Part shown: positions 53,001-63,098 of the stretch, in pieces
How positions within the stretch are numbered: position 1 is the stretch's first letter
Layout: each line of letters begins with the position of its first letter
DNA from: Dicaeum eximium
Lineage: Eukaryota > Chordata > Aves > Passeriformes > Dicaeidae
Direction: 5' to 3'
DNA: 64,000 nucleotides
Assembly: GCA_013396995.1 (NCBI GenBank)
Contig: VWZP01010280.1
Span: 62,001 to 126,000 of the forward strand
Position numbers and translations under genes: made by a program
Notes under the pieces: model-generated
Seen by the model: only the letters and a program-made list of their open reading frames with translations
Told to the model about the DNA's origin: nothing
Database searches by the model: none

Positions 53001-53147
53001 CCAAAAATTTTCTTCTGTGATTTTGGTTTTTACATATCAGTCTGTGCATTTTATTATTCAATTTCTCTTAAATAGGACTCAAAATTTATGTACCTCTCCC
53101 ATTTGCTGTTCAAAAATTTGATGGGCCAGTTCCTCTATGGTTGCCAT
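19850..53147 (-). CDS. NR2C1: NR2C1 (nuclear receptor TR2), complete coding gene, 14 coding exons
   Basis: Orphan nuclear receptor TR2, which binds direct repeats of AGGTCA as a homodimer or with TR4 and mainly represses transcription in the nucleus. The exons join to 640 codons plus stop, with all phases consistent and GT-AG introns throughout. The human protein is 603 residues; most of the excess is 36 residues from coding exon 2. Order: modulatory N-terminus (1-149) with repeated IQIVT motifs; two C4 zinc fingers (C150, C153, C167, C170 and C186, C192, C202, C205) with P-box CEGCKG; hinge (220-375); ligand-binding domain (about 375-640) ending IIGHGV. The start has A at -3, G at +4 and an in-frame TGA upstream. 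The DNA-binding domain reads CVINKHHRNRCQYCRLQRC, which fits TR2 better than TR4. NDUFA12 lies downstream on the same strand. Confidence 0.96.
20025..20551 (-). other. NR2C1 intron 13
   Basis: A short AT-rich intron. Its donor is gtctgt, which departs from the consensus. If the donor is ignored, the frame stays open for 40 codons to a stop near 20428. Confidence 0.85.
20552..20657 (-). CDS. NR2C1: NR2C1 coding exon 13 (LBD)
   Basis: Residues 549-582 plus split codons at both ends (D548, R583). It reads HPGLENVVQIEKFQEK and ends YPDDTY. The acceptor is tcag and the donor gtctgt. Close to the human sequence. Confidence 0.96.
21102..21245 (-). mobile_element. CR1 LINE 3' end, minus strand
   Basis: The plus strand reads as the complement of a CR1 tail: 'gaatcatggaatatactg', 'gaagggacccatcag', 'agagtccaactcct'. 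This is the only CR1 I found in the same orientation as NR2C1. Confidence 0.75.
22807..22863. repeat. (TA)n/(CA)n microsatellite
   Basis: An alternating pyrimidine-purine run of mixed TA and CA dinucleotides within NR2C1 intron 12. Confidence 0.85.
24318..24455 (-). CDS. NR2C1: NR2C1 coding exon 12 (LBD)
   Basis: Residues 503-547 with split codons D502 and D548. It reads KLPTDRGRLVMEHVFKL, then CNSMVKLCLDGYEYAYLKAI and ends VLFSP. The acceptor is ttag and the donor gtatgt. Confidence 0.96.
24456..26313 (-). other. NR2C1 intron 11
   Basis: 1.9 kb of AT-rich noncoding sequence. Nothing was recognised. Confidence 0.8.
26314..26453 (-). CDS. NR2C1: NR2C1 coding exon 11 (LBD)
   Basis: Residues 456-501 with split codons G455 and D502. 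It reads QDNSISLVKACWNELFTLGL and continues with VMNVATILAAFVNHL. The acceptor is atag and the donor gtaagg. Confidence 0.96.
26454..29402 (-). other. NR2C1 intron 10
   Basis: 2.9 kb, noncoding. No repeat family was identified. Confidence 0.8.
29403..29524 (-). CDS. NR2C1: NR2C1 coding exon 10 (LBD signature)
   Basis: Residues 415-454 plus two bases of G455. It reads LTMPSPMPDYLNVHYICESA, then SRLLFLSMHWARSIPSFQAL, the conserved helix 3-4 signature region of nuclear receptors. From memory, the human protein has G rather than C before ESASRLL, and L rather than R after HWA. The acceptor tttttgcag follows a long pyrimidine tract; the donor is gtaagt. Confidence 0.95.
29525..30664 (-). other. 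NR2C1 intron 9
   Basis: A 1.1 kb intron. Its 3' end, seen on the minus strand, is a pyrimidine tract of about 50 bases directly before the exon 10 acceptor. Its donor gtactg is weak. Confidence 0.85.
30665..30827 (-). CDS. NR2C1: NR2C1 coding exon 9 (hinge to LBD)
   Basis: Residues 361-414 after the split R360. It reads AFDTLAKALNPGESAACQNS and ends EGPLLSDAHVAFR. The middle part (SESIDTSAQLLGGETSMNIV) differs most from human TR2, as expected in a flexible hinge. The acceptor is acag and the donor gtactg. Confidence 0.95.
30828..34149 (-). other. NR2C1 intron 8
   Basis: A 3.3 kb intron with a (GGTAA)n run at 32495-32514 and a chance plus-strand frame of 150 codons at 31862-32314. No gene was recognised. 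Confidence 0.8.
32495..32514. repeat. (GGTAA)4 pentamer repeat
   Basis: Four perfect tandem copies of GGTAA. Confidence 0.95.
34150..34334 (-). CDS. NR2C1: NR2C1 coding exon 8 (hinge)
   Basis: Residues 299-359 plus split R360. It reads VEACQGDLSTLANVVTSLAN and ends EEQASSDVT. Rich in Ser and acidic residues, as in human. The acceptor is cttag and the donor gtaaga. Confidence 0.95.
34335..36027 (-). other. NR2C1 intron 7
   Basis: A 1.7 kb intron containing a solo LTR in the same orientation as the gene (35121-35480). Confidence 0.85.
35121..35480 (-). mobile_element. Solo LTR of an endogenous retrovirus, 360 bp
   Basis: On the minus strand it begins TGTGGGAGAATG and ends GGGTCCTCCATCA. A TATAAAG box lies near 35291-35297 and an AATAAA signal at 35172-35177. 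It is flanked on both sides by TGAG (35117-35120 and 35481-35484). A four-base target duplication is usual for gammaretrovirus-like (ERV1) elements. No internal retroviral genes are adjacent, so it is a recombined solo LTR. The family was not identified. Confidence 0.75.
36028..36118 (-). CDS. NR2C1: NR2C1 coding exon 7 (hinge)
   Basis: Residues 269-298 after split R268. It reads STGLLESGMFVNIHPSAIKS and ends VVMTPDK. The acceptor is gtcag and the donor gtatgt. Confidence 0.95.
36215..36362 (-). CDS. NR2C1: NR2C1 coding exon 6 (C-terminal extension of DBD and hinge)
   Basis: Residues 220-267 with split S219 and R268. It reads VQCERKPIEVSREKSSNCAA, then STEKIYIRKDLRSPLAATPT. This stretch is highly conserved between TR2 and TR4. 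Separated from exon 7 by an intron of only 96 bases. Confidence 0.96.
36363..38304 (-). other. NR2C1 intron 5
   Basis: 1.9 kb, noncoding. Nothing was recognised apart from a somewhat less AT-rich stretch near 37160-37680. Confidence 0.8.
38305..38484 (-). CDS. NR2C1: NR2C1 coding exon 5 (DNA-binding domain)
   Basis: Residues 160-218 plus split codons. It holds the second Cys pair of zinc finger 1 with P-box CEGCKG, the recognition helix FFKRSIRKNLVYSC, and all of zinc finger 2 (CVINKHHRNRCQYC), ending RLQRCIAFGMKQD. LQRC and FGM at the end favour TR2 over TR4. The acceptor is ctag and the donor gtaagt. Confidence 0.98.
39897..40252 (+). mobile_element. CR1 LINE 3' end
   Basis: It resembles a CR1 3' terminus: 'gagatctcatagtggtctgc', 'tagatgtcaggaaaaggttc', 'gggaagtggtcacagcacc', and the tail 'tgagtctatgattctatg'. 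The tail type differs from the 17 kb and 62 kb copies. Antisense to NR2C1. Confidence 0.88.
40431..40447. repeat. (AAAT)n short repeat at the exon 4 donor
   Basis: About four tandem AAAT/AATA units abutting the 5' splice site of exon 4; on the transcript this is a U-rich stretch just inside the intron. Confidence 0.9.
40449..40530 (-). CDS. NR2C1: NR2C1 coding exon 4 (start of zinc finger 1)
   Basis: Residues 132-158 and the first base of G159. It reads ILTDNSPNEQGLNKVFDLCV and ends VCGDKAS, giving the first two zinc-binding cysteines (C150, C153). The acceptor is tttcag and the donor gtattt. Confidence 0.96.
40531..43874 (-). other. NR2C1 intron 3
   Basis: 3.3 kb of noncoding sequence. No repeat or exon was recognised. 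Confidence 0.75.
43875..44105 (-). CDS. NR2C1: NR2C1 coding exon 3 (N-terminal modulatory region)
   Basis: Residues 55-131, in phase at both ends. It reads IVTDQQTGQKIQIVTSLDQS, then GKQFILTNHDGSTPSKVILA, and ends SPDISAQHIQ. Closely matches human TR2. The acceptor is attag and the donor gtagat. The end (AQHIQ) and the following exon start (ILTD) echo the exon 2/3 junction. Confidence 0.95.
44106..48486 (-). other. NR2C1 intron 2
   Basis: 4.4 kb of AT-rich noncoding sequence. No repeat family was recognised. Confidence 0.75.
48487..48594 (-). CDS. NR2C1: NR2C1 coding exon 2 (36-residue cassette, TR4-like)
   Basis: Residues 19-54, exactly 108 bases, phase 0 on both sides. The acceptor is tttctag and the donor gtatgc. 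It encodes VPHSQEGGTQTLMDG and then AQRIQIVPADSGLSLSQRIQ, running directly into IVTDQQTG of exon 3. From memory, human TR2 goes from QQMGE straight to IVTEQQTG, which is what skipping this exon would give. The second half resembles the human TR4 N-terminus (RIQIISTDSA...SPQRIQIVTDQQTG). Clean splice sites, open frame and this similarity support a real exon, perhaps alternatively spliced. Confidence 0.88.
48595..53093 (-). other. NR2C1 intron 1 (between coding exons 1 and 2)
   Basis: 4.5 kb. A less AT-rich patch with overlapping minus-strand frames lies at 49690-50085. Otherwise nothing was recognised. Confidence 0.75.
53094..53147 (-). CDS. NR2C1: NR2C1 coding exon 1 (start codon)
   Basis: Encodes MATIEELAHQIFEQQMGE, which matches the human TR2 N-terminus with two changes (L for I, F for I). 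The ATG at 53145-53147 has A at -3 and G at +4. An in-frame TGA lies four codons upstream in the same exon, fixing the start. The donor is gtacat. Confidence 0.95.
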
Positions 53148-53169
53148 GATCTTTAATCACCAGAATTTC
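53148..53169 (-). other. NR2C1: NR2C1 5'UTR part of the first coding exon
   Basis: 22 untranslated bases between the acceptor tttgacag and the ATG. At least one further 5'UTR exon must lie upstream (to the right), as in human, where exon 1 is noncoding. Confidence 0.8.
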
Positions 53170-56100
53170 CTGTCAAAGAAAGGAAAGAAGATGCTTAACA
53201 TCTGTAGTTTCAAAAGTAAAAATATTCTGGGGAAAATATAGTTCACATAAGTGCGTTTGAAGTTTTATGAAGATGACATCCCTGCAGAATTTAAAGTTTG
53301 ATTATACTATAAAAATAAATAATTTGCTATTTGAAAACTTTATATTGTTTTATTTAAACAGAGACTTCCTATTTTTCCTCTTCTGCTTTTCCAACAAGCA
53401 ACAATATGTAAAAATCACTGCAAGAACAGAAGTCTGTTACTGACCATGACATCAGTAGGTACATATTTAACATCTTAAAAAATTGGAAGATAGTTTTTGT
53501 TAATGCAAATCAAGAGAGGCAAATCTAACTTCTGAACTCATACAGATTTTTTAGTATTAATGGGAGTGCTTGAAGGTCAATTTTGTAACTAACAGGAGGC
53601 AGTACTTGGGACACAGACAATAAGTGTTTAAAAAAAAGATGCTGTTTTGTTATCAATACTGTAGCTACAGCACAAGCCCAAATCTTCATAAGAATTTTGT
53701 GCGGTTTAACAGACACTGCTACATTAATGCAGTAGAAAGGATTCAGATTCGTGCCTTGTTTATTTGGCAAGGCATATATTACATTATTGATATTCAAATA
53801 TTCACTAGGCAGTACTTAAAAGGAACATTCACAAATTATAAAGGACTGCATAAACAATTTTACTTACAAAAGCAAATTAAAAACACTGCAATACCGACTT
53901 CTCATATGAACAAAGACAGTACTCTTACTCTACTACTGGTTTTCATTCTTTAACTTTTCTGGAACTCCTAGGAATTACCTCCTCTTAAGTGAAACTCGAA
54001 ATCTCCCCAGTGAGCCATGCAAATAAAAAATTTAACTCACTTTTAACTCAAATTTAAATCAAGTTAATTCTGCTCTTAAAATTGGAAAGAGAAATCTTTT
54101 TCTACTAGAGCAAGAACTGCAGGCCTTGGAGGTGTGCCCAATGGTATACTAAAGCCTAATTAATGTGTGAAAGGAGACAGATGCAAATATTTCTGCACTG
54201 TAGACCATTCTTAATCACTCGCTAGCATGCTGCATTATTAAATTAGGACAAAAGATAACAGGCATGCATATAGAGATATGATACTGAAGCTTATGCTGGA
54301 AAGCATTATCTCTTAGGAAGATCTAGGTGTCAGCATCCTTGCAGCAGCACTCTATTAGCCTACTCTTCTGCCTCCAGTGAGCTGCAGTACAATCACTATT
54401 CAAAGAGCATTTGGAATTTTCAAGGCAGGCAACGTGTCTTATCAATGTATTCTTCTTTTAAATAAAATACTAGCAACAAAATATATACATATATCTTTAC
54501 ATACGGAGTGCCAGAAATTAGTGCTACCTCATTACAAAATAACAAAAAAACCACTTTGAGGCATTAATTTGCACCAGCTAGTTAGTTCTAAATCAGATGC
54601 GACTGCCCTCACAGTCAAGATGCATTAGTAAAACAACCTAGCTTGAAAAGTGAAAGTGATTTAAACTGAAGTGTCTCACCTTGGAGTAAAGCTGTGAAGG
54701 AATACATGTGTATTCAACTATGATGCACCAGTCAGGGAAACTGGCTCTCAGAGAGGCATAAACCTAGCTGTGAATTTTTGAAACTTATCTAAAGGAGACA
54801 CATTTGAACTACATTTGCATGAACATAGGACATCAAGTACACAAACAACACTGAACTCTTATGATGAAGAGGAACCTGGAAAAAAGGTTGAACCTGTCCT
54901 ACCTCTTCATGCTGTCTGGAACAAGCACAAGGAAGTTCAACTTACGGATGCAGAACCAGCTGTCGAAGCTACACAAATCATCTGAGTTTGAGCATGTAAG
55001 GTATGCACACAATGGAAAAGGAATGTACTCACTAGTATCACAAGAATGTATATATTACTCACACAGTGTTTTACATTTTGACACTTGCACTTGCAATTTG
55101 CATAAACATTCAGAAGTAGGTTCTTTTGTGTTGTTGCTTTATTTAACTCAGTAAGCCCTAAACCGAAGGGCACTGACAAATTCAGTATTTGTATTACCAG
55201 TAGTCTGTACTAAAATAGCTTAATGGCAACCACCTCCAATAAACCATGCAACTTTGCTCTGAAGAGGATATGTAATAGTGAAAAAAATCACCTTCAATAT
55301 TTCAAATATGAATTTTTAGACAGCATTTCATGTTGCAGATCAACTACAGATACAGAGAGCTGAAACAGGCATTCCTATCCCATTTTCAGTTTATAATTTC
55401 ATCTCTTCATGCACTGGCATATACATAATGCCTGAGAAATCAGTTCAAGCAACTGGCAAGGCACAAACTCCTTTCTTACTTGCAGAGTCAAGGAATAATG
55501 TGAAAAGCAGTTTGAACAGAATTTACAGTTCACCCCCAGGAAGGAGGTCCTGCTCGCCCTGACCAAGCTGCAGTGGTCTTCACCCCACAGTAGGAAAATT
55601 CAACTCACTAAAAGGACAGAAAGCTGGCAGAAATGCACCAAACATCATCTAGGTAAGCACACTGAAATGATTTCTTTTGCAGTCAGATTGATTCTATTGC
55701 AGACAAAAGAGAGAACATGTTTCTGTAAGTCAAGAGAGGGAGGAAAAGGAAGATTTAAGGAGGAGGCAAACCTCCATTGCATTGTTATTGGTGGGAAGCT
55801 GATAAGTCAGTTGAACTGTACATGAAACTGTACCCATTGCTTTTGGCCCAGCCAGCTGGTGACACAGCTCACTCTGGAGTCAGACAAGCCCACGGCCACT
55901 TGAGCGAAGAAGCAAGGTCACCTCTCTCAGGAGCAGCTTTGTGTTAAGCTGTGCATCTTGCTCTGGGGACAGGGGGGCAGGACAGGTCAAGGAGAACTAT
56001 CTACAAATTTTCAGCTAACTTTGGGACAGCTGTAAAAGGTTTTGTAGTTCATATTTTGGTTACCTAGGGTATCTGTGTTAGACTTCACAGCAGGTATGCT

Positions 56101-56359
56101 TAATCACACTTTAGACATTCCTGCAAGGAATTAAGCAGAAAAAAACTGCTTCAGCTGTTTTTCTTCCATTATGTAAATTTTAAAATTTAGCATACCTTTC
56201 ATATTTTTAGAAGCTTATATTCCTGAGTTACTCCAGCCAACATTCTCAGTGATTGAATTGTTTCACATTAAATGATAAATATATTCGAAATTCAAAGCTA
56301 CCTGAAATTGAGAAATGTTCCCTAAACACCTCATAACCTTCATTTTCCAGCAAAGAAAA
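53170..56359. other. Upstream of NR2C1 ATG, nothing recognised
   Basis: AT-rich, probably the 5'UTR intron of NR2C1. A less AT-rich portion lies at about 55530-56040. No CpG island and no exon was recognised. Confidence 0.55.
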
Positions 56360-57330
56360 TTACTTGGGGGATGAAGGACAGGCCACAGATGTTGTCTACC
56401 CAGAGTTTAGCAAAGCCTCTGACACTATCCCTCCCAGCATTCTCCTGGACAAACTGGCGGCTCATGGCTTGAACAGGGGAGCTGTTCCCTGGGTACAAAA
56501 CAGGCTGCCTGCCTGGGCCCAGAGTGGTGGTAAATGGAGAGACATCCAGCTGGTGGTCAACCACCAGTGGTGTTCCCCAGGGCTCAGCACTGGGATCAGC
56601 CCTGTCTAATATCTTTATCAATGATCTGGATGAGAGGATCGAGGGCACCCTCGCTAACTTCAGAGATGATGCTAAGCAGGGCAGGAGTGCTGACCTGCAG
56701 GAAGGTAGGACGGCTCTGCAGAGGGATCTGGACAGGCTGGATCAATGGGCTGAGGCTGGGGGTGCTGGTCAACAGCAGCTGCACAGAAAGCAGCTGCACA
56801 GAAAGCCACAAGAAGGCCAAGGGCATCCTGGCCTGTATCAGAAACAGTGTGGCCAGCACGACCAGGGCAGTGACCTCAGCACTAGTAAGGCCACACCGTG
56901 GCCAGCATCCAGTTCAAAGACCATGTCCAATTCTGCACCCCTCACTGCAAGAAAGACACTGAGGTGCTGGAGGCACTCCAGAGACTGAGCTGGTGAAAGG
57001 TCTGGAACACAAGTCTGGTGAGGAGGGGATGAGGGAGGTAGGGGTGTTCAGCCTGGAGAAAAGGAGGAACAGCAGAAACTTACAGCTCTCTACAAGTACC
57101 TGAAAGGAGTAAAGTTGCACCAGGGAAGGTTTAGATTAGATACTGGGAAAAATTTCATCACTGAACGAGTAGTCAGGCATTGGCAGACTGGCCAGGGAAG
57201 TGGTGGAATTGACACCTCTGGAAGCGTTCAAAATGCAAGTGTGTGTAGCACCAGGCTTAGTAGCAACCACAGGGGTGCTGGGTTAACAGCTGGACTTGAT
57301 CTTTTTTCAACCTTAATAATTCTAAGTATC
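56360..57330 (+). mobile_element. CR1 LINE, part of reverse transcriptase plus 3' end
   Basis: Frames at 56364-56988 give degenerate reverse transcriptase pieces: DVVYPEFSKASDTIPPSILL, LAAHGLNRGAVPWVQNRL, then SGVPQGSALGSAL and IFINDLDERIEGTLA. Frameshifts and stops separate them, and the YADD-type box is replaced by FRDDA. The 3' part contains 'gagcctggagaaaaggagg'-like and 'aggtttagattagatactgg' blocks and ends near 'ccttaataattctaagtat'. Not active. Confidence 0.9.
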
Positions 57331-59838
57331 ATCAGGCTGAGTTTTGATCTTCAGTAACCAGATGTGATCCTCAAGGTGTTCTCATCTAATGTGAATCTTC
57401 TTGATCTCAGAAATGCTCTTTTCCATGCTTGTCAAAACCATGCCACACACATTCAAAGGACACACCAGCCAATATATGAGAAATGTTTATTGCTAGTATA
57501 CAAAAGGAGATGGTGTCAATTAATTGACAGGTTTTTCTTTAGAATACTCTTCTCCTTTCAAAATGAATGAGACAAATCACAACAAAGCAAATGTTATTCA
57601 GATGTGTAAGACTGCTAATCACATTTTTATTTCCTTTCTAAAGTTATCTAAAACACTGAAAGGAGGAAACCTGAATTCTGCAAGACCAAAGACCACAACA
57701 TAAAAAAGCTGCATATACTTTTAGGATCTGCTTTATAATGCCCAACAGTAAAAAGAACTGTAATATTATTAGTTATATTATGACTACAAGAGAGAAAAGA
57801 GAGCCAAGGCACCTGCCAACACACAAGCATTATGTTGTTTACAAACACTGCCCGAATAATTTTTACCTCATTTAGATCTCACTTTGAATACTCCTGCAAA
57901 AATTATTTTCAATTGCTGCTGTTTCAACCAGCAAGCCTATAGGCACTTATAACAAGTATTGCTCAATTGCTCTACTGGTTTCCCTTTTTCACATCAGACT
58001 AAGATCCTTGCCTTTACTTTTACAACGAAATTACTGAAAAATGAAGTGGTAACAAATGCTTTGTCCCATGGCTATTTAGCCACTGTCTGTCACAGCTTAA
58101 GCTCTTACTTCTACAACCTTTTGCAGATCTACAATTATAATCTAACACACTGTAAAACTACAGAACAAACACAACCTTTCTAAAATTTTCCTTTAAAAAG
58201 ATGTGTTGCTGACAACTATGTCAAATTCATTAAGACTGTCAATATGATTAGACCACTGCCTCTGCAAATGTACAGTACATTCTAGTTTGGCAGCCTTGTA
58301 TTCCCTTAGTCTGCAATGATCCGTTTGCATATTTTCTTATTTCTAGGGACAGGGAAAAATCCCTTTCTCAGAAGATACACAGCACAGAAACGTTTTGCTT
58401 CTTTTGCTCTAGGTACAGAGTAACAGAAGTATCAGCATCTGTACTTACACTGATTAGACCTGATTTACAAGGATAATCACTGCACTTGTTTTCAAATTTA
58501 TTCCTTGAGTGTTTTACAGCATTCTTGGTACATAATTAAATAAAAAATGTGTTTGCAAAAATAATAAACATAATTATATATCCATCTTTTTTCCTTACAA
58601 AAGCTCAATCCTCCCATCCACTAGAAGCAGAATCTAAAAGCAGGCATTTTGACAGAAAGCAGGCATTAGACTCCCTCTTAAATGCATTAAAATGCATTTA
58701 TTGCTTTTCAGTTCAATCATCAGACTCAAAATGCTACCGATTTTTTTGTCTGTAAGTTACATATTGTTAGTTTTTGTCACTAGTAAATGACTTAGTGAGC
58801 CTTCTTGACAAGACTCAATTATTTTTAAATGCATCACTATCATCAGTTAGTATAAACTGGGGGGTGGTGAATCTGGCATCATCAAGTCCAATGGTGCTCC
58901 GTTGCTACTTAAGATAAGCACTCTGTAGGCCACCACAGCAGTGGAAAACTTTCATTAGCTTGCACCAATTAAACCCCTCCTCTCTACTTCTTCCTCAGCT
59001 TTTATGTGCCAGAGTTTTCTCAATGTTTTAGTCAAAATAACTTATTAAATACTGACTTTTAAAAGTATTTCAGGCTTACTTCAACTGAAATGGGTCAGGA
59101 AACATTCCCATGAGAGCAGACAGCAATTTTGAGGGTTGGTAGTCAGAAGCACTAACCTCTCCACTAGTACAGTGAAGTTATACCCAGGAGACATCACCAT
59201 TTAACTTACCCTTCTCCAGGGACAAAAGTTATACAACTTTAATTGTCCTAGTAGGAGGTTCCTATTAATAGTATTTTAAAATATTATACCAGTGGAGACT
59301 AATGACCTTAAAAGTAGTACCAGGAAGTATATTTCTTCATGTTTTGTTGGTTAATTTGATACAAATGACAGCATCTCTCATTTAATATATTAAACTGTTC
59401 ATATAGCTGGCCCACTATCAAGTGCCTTGATTCTGATGTAATATCCTTTAAATTAATAAGAACAAACCATATCAGCATGAAGACACAATATGAGAAAATT
59501 CTGTCCATTCCAAAGATCTTCAGTTTACTTTGGAAAGAAAGCACCCCATACCCCTGACCCGATTTACTGGTACAAAAATAATGTTTGTACAACTTTAGTA
59601 GTTTAATTAACGCTGGCACTGTTAAACCAATTTGACTCTGTATGTATGGAATGAATAATGATTCTTCTAATACTATGTATGGAATGTGTCTTAATACAGG
59701 GGTCTTTCCTAGATGAAATCAACCTGTTAAATTAATGAAGTTACACAAGGATGTTCTAGATACTTTAGAGGTACAAGTACATTAACTAGTTATGACTGCA
59801 GAAGATACTGTGAACTTTACTTTCTGTATTTTTATCAG
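57331..59838. other. Noncoding, nothing recognised
   Basis: AT-rich, with short frames only. Confidence 0.55.
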
Positions 59839-60419
59839 TGTGCTGGTTTTGGCTGGGGGAAAGTTAATTTTCTTCACAGTAGGTGGTATGGGGCTGTGTT
59901 TTGGATTTGTCATGAACACAGGGCTGATAATGCAGAGAAGTTTTTGTTATTTCTGAGCAGTGTTTACGCACAGCCAAGACCTTTCCTGCTCTTTGTGCTG
60001 CCACACTGGTGAGGAAGTTTGAGGTACATGGGAGATGGGTGGCAGATACAGCAGGACAGGTGACCAAAGGTATATTCTATACCATATGACATCATGCTCA
60101 GTATATAAAAATGGAAAGAGGAACAAGGAGACAGAGCGATGGCATTTGTGTTCCCAAGCAGCCATTGTGCATGACAGGGCCCTGCCACCACATTGGATAT
60201 TCAGCCAGAAACCCGCCCTGGAGACGGATGAACACCTGCCAACTGGATACAGTGAATTATTCCTTGTTTCAGTTTGCTTGTCTATGAGGCTTCTGCTTTG
60301 CCTACTGAACTGTCCTCATCTCAAGCCACGAGTTTTCCAGCTTCTACCCTTCCAATTCTCTCCCCAGTCCCACTGGTGAGGGAGCGAGCAAGTGGCTGCT
60401 TGGGATTAAACCAAAGACA
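59839..60419 (+). mobile_element. Solo LTR, avian ERVL-like family
   Basis: About 580 bases starting TGTGCTGGTTTTGGCTGG and ending AAACCAAAGACA. This is the recognisable pattern of a very common neoavian LTR, with an internal 'ccatatgacatcatgctcag' block and a TATATAAAA box at 60101-60110. The polyadenylation region appears mutated (no AATAAA or ATTAAA where expected). There are no internal retroviral genes and no clear target-site duplication, so it is an old solo LTR. Opposite in orientation to NR2C1. Confidence 0.85.
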
Positions 60420-62417
60420 AATACAGGAAGGTCAACACGGCTTTTAAAGAAAGCTCAAGAAGTTAATACAACAGAAAACTAACTGCAAAAGAAGACAAAA
60501 CAATCTCTTAATCATACTGCTTCAGTACTGAATTATTTCAATACACCTCAAAGTCAACTAAGGATTCTAGCTCAGGTCACATCATATTGGGCTTATGGTA
60601 CTCTGTACCTTAAAATGGAAACTAGTCCTCACTTCCATTATCCAACTAATCATATACTAATTAAGAATTTAGCATAGCCTGTGCCAAAATTGTTTAATAA
60701 ACTCCTACACATAAAATAGAATACACTTAACGATCCCTCTATGATTAAACATGCCTGAGTTAGTGCTTAAATAAGTTAAAGAACCCCCAAGACTTCTTTA
60801 TACATTAAAGCAGTTTTCTGCAATGCTTTATAGATAATAAATTAAGCCAAGGAATTTAAACACATTTGTGAAACAAATGATGCTACTGTGCTCAGTGCTA
60901 CATACAGGAAAAGCTCAATAAACATGGCAAGCTAAATGAGCTATTCTTGGATTATTGTTCAATAAGCCACACTGTTCAAGAGGGTAGAACAGTTGGCAGA
61001 TTTAAAGGAGTAAGATTCTCTTTATTAATGAACTGAGGAATATTTATGTGATGCTTGACACCCCGTTAGATACAGTTTTTTAAATTCGCATGAGATGAAG
61101 ATTTAGACAGTGGATATATAAGGGATAAGTAACAACATGAAACTGAAGCAGCTGGACCTGCAGGCAAACAAGGGAAAATGAGACGCTTGCAAAAGCATAA
61201 GGAAGTAATTAAAATTCACAGAGCAATACAGAGAGAGATGCATTTGTAGGCATCCCTCTGCAATTAATTTAAAATCAGTGCTCTCACTACCTTTTCTTGT
61301 AAGCAAATGCTACAGTGGGAGGAAACATGAGAAAATAGAATCACTAGGATCAATTTTCAGGTGACTAACAAATCATTTTTACAGTTTGGGTCACCAAGAG
61401 ATAGTCCCACGTTTAGGCCTTGACTTCTGCTTCTCTTATCAGGGTATCTCTAGAACCTGCCCCATCAGATACATGTGAGCTGACTTAGCTCACTGGTCCC
61501 ACAACCAACTGTGAAAAGGAGGAGGAAAGGCAGGGCTGTCTGCAAGTGGAGTTTACCCACAGGAGGCACTGGCTACATGCCAGAGCTAGGTAAGGAGACA
61601 GGCACTTCATCAGGTCAATCTGCCCTGTGTACTGTCAGCCATAGCCTGCATCTCTACCTGAAGCCTGCAAAAGGAAAAAATGAGGGAAAAAGCCCCAGAC
61701 TGCACCAGAGGTGAAGCTGCACCATGAATCAGGGCCAGGAAGCTCATCTGACTGAAGACTTTCCAATTCACTGGATTAGGTTCAGCCAGGTCCATTCCAG
61801 CTGGCACAGAAAGATCACCCTAACACAGCACAGCAAGGGCAAACCCTTCTTTCCAAACACTTGGAGGCAGTACATCCTCTATGGTACAATTACAGTATTT
61901 CATGAGAGGAAGCCCCACTGCTGGCTTTGTTCCACTCTGCATTTGCCTTCATGGCTGTATAGCTGTAAACTTATCTTCTGACTTTATTCACCCTGCACCT
62001 AACAATTGTTACACACAACACAAGAAAAGCAAGTAGAAGCAGAATCAAGATCACTTTTTTTTGGAAAAAAGCCCACAGTGTTACACCAGCTTATCTATAA
62101 TGACAAATTGTCCATTCAGGTGTTATGCAAGATGATCATTTGGAGTATTCATGAACTACAGCCACAGGTAAGGTAGTTGATACATGAAGATACTCTATAG
62201 AAATCAGCAAACCTCTTCAATACTACTAATACAACAACCCTTAAAAATTTGCACATCTGCATATCCATGGAAGCTTCCTTCAGATAAAAAGGAAAAACAA
62301 AACAAAAAACCCAAACAAAGAAGCAAAACCCCCAGACAACAAAAGTGAGTTTCGCACACAACCTTCCAGTAAATCACTGTTGACATTGTCCCATGTAAAC
62401 TGTTCTGGGGGGTGAAC
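60420..62417. other. Noncoding, nothing recognised
   Basis: No gene or repeat was identified; 61500-61950 is slightly richer in GC. Confidence 0.55.
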
Positions 62418-63098
62418 TGATCAAGAGCAGCCCTGCCAAGGACTTGAGGGTTCTCCTGGATGAGAGGCTGGACACAACAATGACTGGCAGCCCAGAAAAC
62501 CAAACATGTCCTGGGCTGCATCCAAAAACATGGGGCCAGCAAGTTGTGGGAAGGGACTCTGCCCCTGTGCTCTGCTCCAGTGAGACCCCTCCTGCAGGGC
62601 TGCATCAGCTCTGGGGGCCCAGCACAGGAAGGACAGGGACCTGTTGGAGAGAGTCCCAAAGCAGCCACCAAGATGATGAGAGGGATGGCACACCTCTCCC
62701 ATGAGGAAAGGCAGAGAGAATTGGAATTGTTCAGCTTGGAAAAGAGAAGGCTTAGGGTGACCCAACTGCAGCCTTCCAGTACCTGAAGGGAGCCTACAAG
62801 AAAGAGGGAGAGGGACTTTTTACAAGGGTATGTAGTGACAGGACAAGGGGAATGGCTTCAAACTGAAAGAGCAGGTTTAGATTAGATACTAAGAAATTCT
62901 TTACTGTGAGGATGGTGAAGCCCTAGAAGAGGTTGCCCAGAGAAGCTGTGAATGCCCCATCCCTGGAAACAATTCAAGGCCAGGTTTGATGTGGCTCTGA
63001 GCAAACTAATGCAGAGAACAGCATCCCTGCCCATGGCAGGGCAGCTGGAACTAGATGATCTTTATGTTCCCTTCCAACCCAAGTCATTTTGTGATTCC
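62418..63098 (+). mobile_element. CR1 LINE 3' end
   Basis: It shares long stretches with the element at 17220-18188, for example 'gtgacccaactgcagccttc' and 'ctgggctgcatccaa'. It starts after the reverse transcriptase and ends near 'cttccaacccaagtcatttt' and 'gtgattc'. Several deletions; no coding capacity. Confidence 0.9.
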
